A DNA stretch of 64,000 bases from Pelodera strongyloides (lineage: Eukaryota > Nematoda > Chromadorea > Rhabditida > Rhabditidae), in contig JAANDG010000058.1 of NCBI GenBank assembly GCA_036852015.1, forward strand, positions 1 through 64,000, written 5' to 3'. Numbering within the stretch: the first letter of the stretch is position 1; each line of letters begins with the position of its first letter. The notes under the pieces were generated by a model. That model was not told where the DNA came from and did no database searches. It saw only the letters and a program-made list of their open reading frames with translations. Positions 43,076 to 53,862 of this stretch are shown piece by piece. The position numbers and the translations under genes were made by a program.

Positions 43076-43276
43076 TACTTTCAATTAAGTGATGCAATTA
43101 CGAAACGTACAGGATTTGTTGATCTGCGTCCTCCTTTCTACGTGGAGTTGGGGAACAAACGAAATGAAGCATGCTTGCATTCCAGAGGCAACTGAAAGTT
43201 CAACAGTAAAAGAAGTCTAATGAAAGTGGAAGCCATATACGACGATAGTTTTCATCCAGCACAGTTTGTAAGTTAA
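43076..43276 (+). other. Post-array segment, copy B
   Basis: The last repeat runs in frame into a unique tail (FQLSDAITKRTGFVDLRPP, VELGNKRNEACLHSRGN, stop 43193-43195). The MKVEAIYDD short ORF and GTAAGT donor follow, as in copy A. Confidence 0.45.
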
Positions 43277-43385
43277 ATACCCTGTTTTTTATCACTCAGT
43301 ATTGACTAATTGATTGTAGTGGAACTAAGTTGCCCGTCCATTTCCCCCCACGTCATTTATTTCTTACCGGAATGGATCAGATGTT

Positions 43386-43533
43386 AGTGTGTGTGTATGT
43401 GCGCGTATGTGTGTATGTGTGTGTATGTGTGTATGTATGTGTGTATGTATGTGTGTGTATGTGTATGTGTGTATGTGTGTATGTGTGTGTGTGTGTGTGT
43501 ATGTATGTGTGTGTGTGTGTGTGTGTGTGTACA
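43386..43533. repeat. GT/GTAT microsatellite
   Basis: Longer counterpart of 28519-28602, at the same distance after the array B tail. Confidence 0.9.
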
Positions 43534-43859
43534 CCGTGATAAGTTAATCAACGTACAGTCATTTTGATCCTCACAGCTCCTTCTCCTTTTATGGCCGCGC
43601 CTCTCTTGTATAGTTGATTATTCCATCCATCGGTACCGATTCATGGACTCAGAATCGCATTAGTCGTCCTCATTTTCTGAAATCAATGTTTTACTAACCC
43701 GCACTATGTAAAGCGATTTAAATGGAGCAATAAAAATCGAACATATGCAGGATTTGTAGATAGCAAAGACACAAATAAAGTTCAGATAGAGAGGAGTCTT
43801 AAGTATGAAGCTTCATGAAGTATGATTAGAAATATCATGTGGTACGTTACTATACAAAA

Positions 43860-45490
43860 TAGTGAATTCATAGCCCGGAGTGAATCGCGTATTGAGTGAG
43901 TGAGTAGTTAGTGTATTAGTGTGTCGTGAGTACGGCTAGGAGTAAGGGGGCGTGGCTGACCCCGCTATGCTGATTTTCTTGCCTGAGGCTAGATTTGGTC
44001 TTATATCTGTGTGTGATTTGTATCTAAAATTAGCATTTGGGGGAACTGAAGCAAAAGGAAAAGGTATATTACTGGAAGAGGACAAAACGCAGAAAGAAAA
44101 AGTAATGGCTACGAAGTAGTACCTACAATGCCATCCGATATTTCCACCAATAAGAAGAAATATCTTTTCAAATAAAAAGGGAGAGGAGAGGAGAAAGAAA
44201 GGAGATTAGGGGCTTTTCAAACTTTACAGTATTTTGGAAATACACGAGAATATTGCTTTAATGTTTCATATTATATATGCAGGTTTCGTGCAAAGATAGG
44301 GTAGAATTGCCATAATCACACCGATTTTTTGGGATACTTGGAAGCCAGATTAGAAATTTGTGGTTTCTTATTTTACTAAAAATGAAAGTTTGTTGAGTCC
44401 TTGCGGTTTTCTATGAAAAATTCAAACGCGAAAGTGCGCTGCTCGCAATGTACTTTTTCATCGAATGTGTCACCGAAACAGAGCGACTCTACATATTTAT
44501 GGTGCATTCGGAATTGGCCGACCGAATGAAAGAAATGCTGATTCAAAGAGGTTAATTGATACTTCGAATGAAAACCGCAGTTTTTTGCATATTTTGGGCG
44601 CATTCGAGTTGGGCAAAATGCATAAATTTCGCGAAATATTCTGTTCGAGTTGATATGGTGAGAGAGTATTGACAAATAAGAGGGTCCAGGAAAAAAATAT
44701 TTTCAAGGCTCTGCGTCTCTCACATGAGAGTGATATTTCGCAGCGCGCTAACACTGCCTAACAGTGAACTCGAACTGATTATTTCGCATTTTGCCCAACT
44801 CGAATGCGCCCTTAAGAAACCCCAGTAGTTTACGTGCAATTTACAAAAATTAAATGCCATATAAAAAAGAAATTCAGCTACAAAAATTGAATCCCGAAAA
44901 AAAAAAAATTGTGTTACAACAATTAAATACAGTAGAAAAAAATATGCGCGTGATAAAACGCTACGAACGCTTCATGAGTATGGTTAGAAATATCATGGAA
45001 CTTTACTGTACAAAATAATGAATTTATATACTATATACAGGCGAGCCCGAAGTGAATCGCGTATTGAACGAGTGAGTGAGTAGTTAGTGTATTAGTGAGT
45101 AGTGAGTGAGTACGGCTAGGAATAAGGGGCCGTGGCTGACCCCGCTATGCTGATTTTCTTGCCTGAGGCTAGATTTTGTCTTATATGTGTGTGTGTGTGA
45201 TTTGAATCTAAAATTCTTTGCTCGTTTTTTTATAGCATGTCACATTTTCTATAATATGGACAGGTTTTTAAGACATATGAAGAGGTTGATTGATACTTGG
45301 AATGAAAACCGCAGTTTTTTTGCATATATGGAAACTTCAGTAGTTTACGTACATTTACTAAAATTAAATGACGTATAAAAAAGAAGTTCAGCTACAAAAA
45401 TTGAACACCGAAAGAAAAAGACATTCTTGTTACATCAATACAATACTGTAGAAAAAGAAAAATATGCGCGTAATAAACCGCTACGAACGC
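43860..45490. repeat. Repeat-derived spacer with a direct duplication
   Basis: About 43870-44035 and 45050-45205 share GTGAATCGCGTATTGA, GAGTACGGCTAGGA and CCCCGCTATGCTGATTTTC. About 44935-44965 and 45450-45485 share AATATGCGCG and CGCTACGAACGC. An inverted pair GGGCGCATTCGAGTTGGGC (about 44586) and GCCCAACTCGAATGCGCCC (about 44794) lies between. No gene. Confidence 0.6.
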
Positions 45491-45662
45491 GCAGTGTTTG
45501 AGACGCCCTTCATTCATGCCCCACCCCCTGTCCATCCATTCCTCGGCTTCGCGGCTCGTGATATGTTTTGCTGTTTGTTTTGTTTGTTTTCAACACAATA
45601 TTCGTTTTGTTACATGTTTAATGCTCTGTATGTTCTTAATATGGTGAAATGTGAATACCACT

Positions 45663-45856
45663 TTATTCAGACATACAATCATCACACACAGACTTAAGCA
45701 TGTAGAATCCAGGGTCCCGTTTGCTCTTGAAGTCGGGGATCTTCATTTTTAGCTCCAATCCAAGGCGGTGTCTCTTAGCCGATGTGTCCCATAGAGTGAA
45801 GTAGACGGTAGAAGACGGCACAGAAGATAATACAGAGCGAAAGGTCCGTCCTAAGG
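45663..45856 (-). CDS. Isolated 3'-terminal exon of an unidentified gene
   Basis: A minus-strand acceptor (CTTTCAG, 45857-45863) opens a 64-residue frame to a stop at 45663-45665, with AATAAA overlapping the stop. Visible segments: FRSVLSSVPSSTVYFTLWD, then a basic stretch (KMKIPDFKSKRD) and a CDDC end. Composition looks coding. I found no convincing upstream exon before the divergent gene at 46000, so this may be a gene remnant. No family recognised. Confidence 0.4.
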
Positions 45857-45999
45857 CTGAAAGGCAAAAAAAAAGAGGAGAAGAACAAGACTAAGACTAC
45901 TTAGCCGTTTTCCGTCCCATGTATTCATTATGTTTATTTGTGCCGACACTTTTTGCTCTGTTCATTATTGCTTTGCTTTATATCCCATAAATTAAGGAA

Positions 46000-48900
46000 A
46001 TGCCATCTAAACAAAGACGAAGGACTGCAGCGAATAAGCGTACAGCTGCCGTACGCAAGTTTGTTTCGGCACGCATCCCACCGGGCTCGAGCGGGTTTGT
46101 TTCTTACCTCATATTTTATTTCTTCAGAATGTTGTTTTTTCCGTGTATCTCTCTATTGAGCGGATGTTTTATCCCCCCCCCCTGTGCGCTTATATTAAAC
46201 TTCTTTTCCCGTCCCAGTGTATTACAACAAAAGCAAAACCACTGGAATGCGCGAAAGCATAGGCCTATTCATCACTCAATTCCCCATGGGGAATTCCCCA
46301 TCGTTTTCTCTGCGTCGCTCTCACATACAATGCTATTTTCTGTCCCGAGGGAATCAAAGTGGTGAATATGGCCTCAGGAGCAACACGGGACCGGGAATCA
46401 ACTAGGTTTACCATATAATGTTGTTTTTATATTACAGTGATGTGACTTGGTTTGGACGTCCGCCCGAACTCGACGTATGCTCTTGTGTTCGAGTCAGCAG
46501 TCGTGATCTCCTTCCCGGATATTCCTTCTGCTTGCAATGCAGCAAACAGATGGTACGCACTTAACTATTAATTAATTAAATTGGCTATATTATAAATTAA
46601 ATTAGCTTCATTACATGTATGCACGCGGGCAAGTAAGCAAATTTCATCTGAAATTGTTTGTCTTGTTCGATTAGTTCGATTGCTTTTCCACTTGACTACG
46701 TGCTTCGATTGGGTTCATGGCATAAATTCGTTGACGCCCTGACGGGCGAAACCACCATCCGAATTAGCATATTTCGTAAATTTAGACGGTGGTTTTGAGC
46801 TCGTAGCCATGCCACCGTCGGGATTAGAATATTAGGTATGGTGAAAATCAGAAACGTTTCATAAAGAGATACAAGTTTTGGAAACACTACATATATTTGG
46901 ATGGTGGTTTTGAGCTTTTCCCGACGAGTTTTATCGTTTTATGCCCTGATTGGGTTGTCCACGATTATTACAAAATTTGCAACCCCTACAATGCCCAGGA
47001 AACATTTAATAAAATAATGGTTTATTCATTACACATATTGAACATCATGTTGTTTATTTACAGATCCCTGATGACGAGAATGATGTAGAAGTGCTTATCG
47101 ACCGTGATGACGTGCCATTTCGGAAACACCCTGAACCTGCACCGGAACAATTTATGCCGAATATCAAACGTGGCTTTCTGAATAAGAGTGCGGCACCTCG
47201 CAAAACGAATGTTAAAGGCGTTGACCAATGTACGCAATGTAATCCGTGGGTCAAGACGTCCAAACCGACGAATGATGGGCTAAAACTCAAGAATCAGAGT
47301 ATGGTATGTTCTTTTGATGATTGTTTTTCTGCGTATTTACTCGAGTTAAGAGGTGTGGGTTTACGTGGTTTGAGCAAAACTGGATTGATTTTTGACCGGG
47401 TATTTGTTGCTTCGTAACTTGGATGTATATAATTAAGCGCTTCCGATCTTTTTACGAGATGCTATTTTTGGTAGTTATTTCATTTCAAATATTTCCACAT
47501 TCATCTCTGTGCACTAAATCTTTGAAGTAGATTAAAAGCATCGTAAATCTGGTCGTAGATTTGGCTTAGTAGTCGAGAAATAATGTAGCAAAGCCACACT
47601 ATGTCCAAATATATACCCTCCTCTCCTGGGTGGTTCGATTTTATGCAAACTATTCTAACTACTTTATGCAGCTATTTTATGCAAACGAATTAGTAATTAT
47701 ATTTAATTAAAGAATTGTTCAGCAACAACTGAGTAACATATGGAAGGAAATCATGTTGTGTTTCGATGCAGAGGAACCCGCGAGACTTCTTTTTGATTTG
47801 AATGCTTCGCTTGAACGAACTGCAATGAATGAAGCCCTTTTGTTAGAGCTGGCAAAGGACCAGATGATGGAAGAGGTGTGCATTTTTTTTGTTGTTTCTT
47901 AATTTTTTATATTAATTTATTAATTGACATCGGTCATGCTCCTTTATCGTTATCGCTAATTTGTTGTCTTTTTCCTCATTGAGCTGTGTCAGGCTCTGAC
48001 ATATTTTCTAGGTCTGAGTTATCGTGAGAATTAGTATCTCTAATTATAATTGTCAAAATACACACTTTGATTTTTGTTTGAGGAGTAGGATTTAGGATCA
48101 GATCGTTGTGCTTTGATACTATTTACTATTACTAGTTGATAGTGTACGAAAAATTTCTTATTGGTCATGACTTGGATCTACTGACAAAATATGCTGTGTT
48201 TCTTACTCGTTGTGAGTTGTGATTTGCTATTTGTTAATTTCTTAGCTTTTTTTATTCCAGCAAAAGGTGGCTCATATGCGGAAAGCGCATCAGTTATGGC
48301 GTTTCGACTGTGGTCCGCATGAGTTTTCGAATTTCGACGACTGGGTGCTCTATGCTCAATATATCTGCCAATACATTTGGATTTTCTTTAATAAACCAGT
48401 TTGGACAGTTACGATGGTGGGTGGCTTTAATTTTAAATTAAGTTTAATTTGTATTTGTGCACCCGTGCACTGCCTTTTCATGTTACACCGTGTTTTTGGT
48501 TAACATGTTGAAGTTGAAGACCAACATCAGCACAAGCAACCCTTTCTTACATTCATTACCGTTGAGCCAAGAGTTTGATTAAAATGTGTTTGTTTAGCAT
48601 AGAAATAGTACTAAAACTGTGTACATCAATATGGTATGGTGAAATATATTCAGTAATTCAGCACCAATTAAGTGACCTTAGGTTTATTTATCTGTATTAT
48701 TTCAGCATGGCGAATTGATCGACCTTAGTGACAATTACCTGCTAATCGAGTACTCATTGCACATTGCAAAGTTTTGTGAGTTTATTTGGATATTTTTAAT
48801 TGTACATAGGTTACTTCTTAAGTCATTATTCATTCATTGCTTCTTTACTTTGTTACGTCTTTGTTCTGGATCTAGGCAGCTTGGTATCTCACAATCTCAC

Positions 48901-51900
48901 TCAAGAAAAAAAAAACTTTTTTTTTGTATTCCATTTGGCAGATTTGGCTGCCCATTAAGGTATTAGGCCGGCCGTTAAGAGTTAGCGTGTTCAGTTGCAA
49001 TAGCCTTTGGAGCTATAATGTGAGTAGAAAGCCCGGAAGCCGGAAGTGCTTGTGTGATTTTATTAGCTTGACGCTTTGACCACGACTTTATTGCTTTATT
49101 TCAGTGACCAAGTATAATTCGGAAATGATATACATGCCGGAGACACGCCCACAAAAACAACCGTCCGGCCCGCAGAACAAACCGTCAGGCCCGCAGAAAC
49201 AACCGTCACGCGCACAAAAACAACCGCCACAGGCTCAGAAACAGCCGCCGCCGCCGCCGCCGACAGGAAAACAAAAACAAACGTCTATGCTGAAATGCAT
49301 GAAAAAAGGAAGCTCGCCGGATTCTCAGTGGGTAGAAGTGGAGCCATCGCAAGAAGATATTGAAGCTTGGGATAATAGAGTGTAGGTTACTTATTTGTTT
49401 ATTTTTACATTAATTTAAACTATGATATGCAATATGCATTGTAAGAAATTAGGGAGTGCGGGACGCAAAGTACGCTCAGGGCTGTAAAACACATTATATT
49501 ATTATTATATGTATATATGTAATCGTAATTAGGTTATTGTAAATATTGTTTTTTTTGGGGGGAACTTGCGTTCCCGTTGGGAATTCGTTCCCCAGCAGTT
49601 GGGAAGTCGAATGGGGAATGTACGTAATTTGCCGACCCCCCAGATGAGTACCTCGTCTGATTCCTACATTAGTGACACAACAATGACACCTCGGTGTTAT
49701 TTGATAAACAAATAAATAAATCTTCACACTTTAGTTCAAGGCTTCAAGGAACACACAGTCGGCGACAGTATCTTATATTAACATATTTGTTTTCAGATTT
49801 ATTGATCCGTTTGGTGTTGAAGAAATGATAAGGATACAGGTAAGGATACAGGGTCTACCGAATGAGGACAAATTCGACATTGATACAATATATGCTGAGG
49901 ATGAGGATGACAGGTTCGTTGATCTTGCTCTATTTCACGTTTCCTTGTTTTTTTCTGATCTGGTAAACGTACAAGATGAAAAGAAACAGACAGGAACGTC
50001 TCAAAGATTGAATGACTTGTTATGTGTAATTGTATAAACTTGAAACTTGCGATGACTGCTTGTAGATGTTGTAAAGTTCTAAGCGAACCTGGTGATGGTT
50101 CGTCCGTAACTTATTGGTTTATATACGGTATGTATTAGTCGATTGGTCATCGGTATTTGAACATCTTGATCTTTCTCTTTTTTGTATGGAAATTTTTACT
50201 TAAAACAATTAACAAACACAAAGAAATAGTAAAACAAGATAATAAATTTAAAAAAAAAGGGGTGCACAGGCTGATCCATAACAAGATGACCAGCTTCCCA
50301 CACGAGTCTAAATAAAATATATTCAACTTTAGACCAGACAGCATGTACGTAAACAGAATAAAATTCGATGACATAAAGTACTGTAAATATAAAACTGCAT
50401 TATATTAAATTTTAGCAATACTATTTGACAACGCTTTATTTCTTAAATTGAAACGTTTATTTTTTCTGGTATTAGACGAATGTCCTCCGTTATTTGAGTT
50501 GAACACATTACAGATTACACCTTTCTGTATTTTAGTGCTGAGGAAGATACTCTATCAGAATCATCAGAAGAAGATGAACATGACCCCTTTATACAGGCTC
50601 TTAATCAAATGGATGATGTTGTAAGTTGTATATTTATTGGTATTATGGGCGTGGGCATCCTAGACTAATAATTGATGCTATTGCTATGTTTTTAGTCATT
50701 CTTTAACCAACGGTCAACACTACTTAATTGTCACATTGTCAATTTACTTGCGGCTTATATATGGTTGATTTTTCTCTTTTCATTGTGTACATATTAAAGT
50801 AAGATTTATGATATTTTATTAATTGTGACATAATAAGGTTGTGTAGGTTAGGTAGTCTGATGAGACGCTGAGTTGGGGGAATATAGTATTTTAATGTTTA
50901 CTGTTTGCTCTCAGCGTTTGTTTACCGAGTTTTGTGAATCCCGATTTATTATAATATATATTGTTCTATGATCATTTTAGCCCGGCGTGGTTGTTTTCCC
51001 TCTGCCACGTTTGCACAAGAATCCGAAGAAGCAGCGTGAATATGCGGAAATAATCATTCATCAAAGTAAGTTTTTTTGCAAAGCAAAAAATTCAACGTGA
51101 TTCTGATCATAATTCTAGTTATGGCTTACTATGACTCGGTCCTGAGACCTGACGGTGTTGTATTTGTGATTTATGGAGTACGGGTGTGCCCTTTTTTACC
51201 TAATGAATTTTTTTTCGCATGCAGAAAGAGTGGTCTATGATACATGTTCAAGATTGTAAGCAGGGCATAAAACTCGTCGGGAAAGGCTCAAAACCACGAT
51301 ATTGTGTTTTCCAAAATTGTATATATTTATGATGCGTTTCTGATTTTCGCCATTCCTAATATTCTAACCGCCACGGCTACGAGCTCAAAACCACCATCCA
51401 AATTTATGCAATACGCTAATTTGGGTGGTGGTTTTGTCGGTCAGTTCGTCAACGAGTTTATGCTTATGCGATGAAAGGAAATGTGTATTCATCCACCAAC
51501 CAGGGTGCGGATTGCGGTTATATTTTTGTTCTTGTGTCGTCGGATTCAAGGTCTCCATTGATAATTAAAGCGAAATGCTGGCCGGTTTTTGGAACGCATC
51601 GTGGACGACTGAATTTCTACGTAGCTATGCTAATTTTCTCGAATTTAGCCCTATTTTTTATTCTAGTTTGTGTTCATTTGCATAAGCAGCATAAGAATGC
51701 TGATCAACTCGATGTTTTTCAAAAACCGGCTAGTATTTTGCTTTAAGTTTCCCGGTTTTAGTGATGGAACCACCTGCTTGTTCCTTTGAGTCATTCCGGT
51801 GTACATTATATTTCAGAATCCAGAGAAAGAGAAAGTAGTTGTTAGTGAATGGCTCCCGGCATCCGCACTTCACTTCAATAATAAGGAAAATAAACGGACG

Positions 51901-52700
51901 GCCGAATCGTCGAAGCAACAACAGAAAGCGGCGAAAAAGAAGACCGAACCAGCGCCGAGGTGAGTGCTTTCTTGTTCTATCGTATGATGTTTTGTCGTGT
52001 GGTAGGGTAGGAACTTTCATTTTATTCTGGAAAGTATTGGGAATGCCTGGGATTGGAATACCTTATTATTTGTTAGCTCTTTTATATTCGTTTATGTGGT
52101 GGTTCGTAGCGGGTAAGGGGCAAGTGCTTTATCTGGCGTTCTGTGTTATCTCCTGTGTAGAACGTATCAGCGGTGTTCCTCGATCTGTACTATTTCTCTC
52201 GCTTTCACTCTGTCTCTCTCTAGTCCTATATTTCTCAATTGTTGATGTATGGTTTCTGGTTTCTCTACTTCTCTTGGCGTTTCATGGCAGTTGGGTGTAT
52301 CGCTGAGCCGCGGTTCTTGTTCTCTGTCTTCTCTACTTCTCATGGCGGTTCAGTGCTATAGGGCTATGTCTGAAGGCCAGCCAGCCAATTGCTACTGCAA
52401 TTGCGATCAGCGATGCCTCTCGCTGACTGAAAGCTGACCCTGACCATTACTCAGTAGAAGTGAGCGGAGAAGCTGACTGACTGGGTTAGAGATAAGACAT
52501 TGCCGCCCTTGTGCATTTAGTGGAGGGCTAAACTCCCGCTCAAACTTCCTCTTTTCCCTCTCTTCAGTGATTACAATCCCTCATTTACACCCTCTTCTCT
52601 CGATCTCTCGATCTGTCTTAACACTCGCTTTTGCTTTTCTACATTTTTCTTTTCCGCTGTAATCATTGCGAAAGAAGCATGTAATCAAGGAATGGATTAA
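46000..52700 (+). CDS. Unrecognised 13-exon gene, 577 residues
   Basis: Exons: 46000-46094, 46438-46552, 47064-47303, 47723-47875, 48261-48416, 48706-48775, 49105-49381, 49797-49913, 50536-50620, 50981-51065, 51119-51183, 51817-51959, 52568-52700. All 12 introns have GT-AG ends and consistent phase. In order: a very basic N terminus (MPSKQRRRTAANKR), a possible metal-binding CSC...CLQC motif, CTQC, helical regions rich in E, L and M, an aromatic segment (YICQYIWIFF), a proline/glutamine linker with repeated KQPSGPQ-type units and a PPPPPP run, an acidic stretch (EEDTLSESSEEDEHD), a compact PGVVVFPLPRL segment, and a lysine-rich tail. The basic and acidic blocks suggest a nuclear protein, by inference only. 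The last exon is the least certain. Confidence 0.65.
46258..46380. repeat. Short palindromic element, family 4, copy 2
   Basis: TAGGCCTATTCATCACTCAATTCCC mirrors GGGAATCAAAGTGGTGAATATGGCCT. In intron 1 of the 13-exon gene. Relative at 35974-36109. Confidence 0.6.
46727..46946. repeat. Palindromic element, family 3, copy 1
   Basis: Contains CCGAATTAGC...GGTGGTTTTGAGC repeats and ends in CGACGAGTTTTATCG...ATGCCCTG. Copy 2, inverted, is at 51252-51468. In intron 2 of the 13-exon gene. Confidence 0.65.
51252..51468. repeat. Palindromic element, family 3, copy 2
   Basis: Starts CAGGGCATAAAACTCGTCGGG, the complement of the end of copy 1, and includes GGTGGTTTTGTCGG. In intron 11 of the 13-exon gene. 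Confidence 0.65.
51565..51746. repeat. Palindromic MITE-like element, family 2
   Basis: TTAAAGCGAAATGCTGGCCGG and CCGGCTAGTATTTTGCTTTAA are terminal inverted repeats. Also in intron 11 of the 13-exon gene, close to a family 3 element. Confidence 0.75.
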
Positions 52701-53862
52701 AGTTCTTTTTTAATTTATCAAAAATTTTTGCGAGTAATTTAAGGTTTAGGTTAGTTTCTACTTGTTCAGTATTTCTAGGTTTTTTGCTGTTTATTTAGTG
52801 AAAGAGGTTGCTTCTAGCTTCTTGCTTCGTATGATGTGTGCTTTTTTTCTAATTCTAATCGTATAATAAAAGCAATACAAAGTTAGGGGTTAAGAATTGT
52901 TGGAGTTTGTCTTGGTTTTGTGCTAAACGTAAACAAGTAAGATGGCTAGCTTAAACTAGACATAGACATGTACTTTGTTTTCGCAAATGTCGGGCGTGTT
53001 AACAGTGTGGCACTGGGCACATAATGGCAAATGGTCGGCCGTTAGTTTTTCTTTGTCTACCCGGCACAAGGGTTTTTGCGGTACCCGGTACGTGTGAGGC
53101 GTGGGAATGTACTTGTTATTTTTGGGAAAGTTATTTTGTGGGTCTGGTTTATTCACTCTTTCTTTGGCACTAGAATCGTCTTGTAGTCTTCAGTATTGTT
53201 AGTGTTAGATTAAATAACAGTTTAGTTGTTATGTCAAGTGTTTTCGTTTTCGTGGCTTACTGTGGTAGGGTAGTTGTGGTTTGTCAGTACTCTCGATAAG
53301 AACTAAGAACTGATGGAAACTAGAGGGTGTTATTGAATTAGAGTACTTGGAATTGGAAAGGAAAGAAGTAAATAAAGAAAGAATGTCCTTTTTTGGGCAA
53401 AAGGCGTCCAGCGTCCAGCTGTGGGGGTCAAGCCATCTGGAACGATAAGAGAAGTTGAATAGATGAGAAGAGGGGGACTATCGGACTATTCATAAATAAA
53501 TTGTATTCCATTTTTATCAGGCCTGACCCCCTTAACTTTAGACTTTAGGCTTTTCGTGATTGGGTTTTCCTGGGTTCTCTTTATCTTGTAGATAAGCGAA
53601 GTTGTTTTGTTTACTTGCCGCTTTTTGAATTTTGGACGTGATTTGTAATATTGTCAAAACTTTACACCCGGTGGACGGTGGTCTGGTCTCGAGGTATGGT
53701 ATACAATGGCTGTGACTCGAATTGGTATTCGTATTATTCGTAATGAAGTGCATCCTCTTCTTTGGCTTATTAAAACATATTGATTTGATTTATCCTGATT
53801 TGTAAGTATTTGCGTGAGACTCAGCTTCTTTCCTTGTTTGAAGACTCCGTGTATGAGATTTG
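52701..53862. other. Intergenic, 3' region of the 13-exon gene and spacer
   Basis: AATAAA at about 52865-52870 can serve the 13-exon gene. GGCCTGACCC at about 53521 is a lone fragment of the family 1 MITE end. Nothing else recognised. Confidence 0.4.

Noticed and set aside
43330..43539. Val/Cys/Tyr-rich ORF
   Set aside because: Translation of a GT/GTAT microsatellite.
47054..47290. Minus-strand ORF over exon 3 of the 13-exon gene
   Set aside because: Shadow of the plus-strand exon, which is supported by phase-consistent neighbours.
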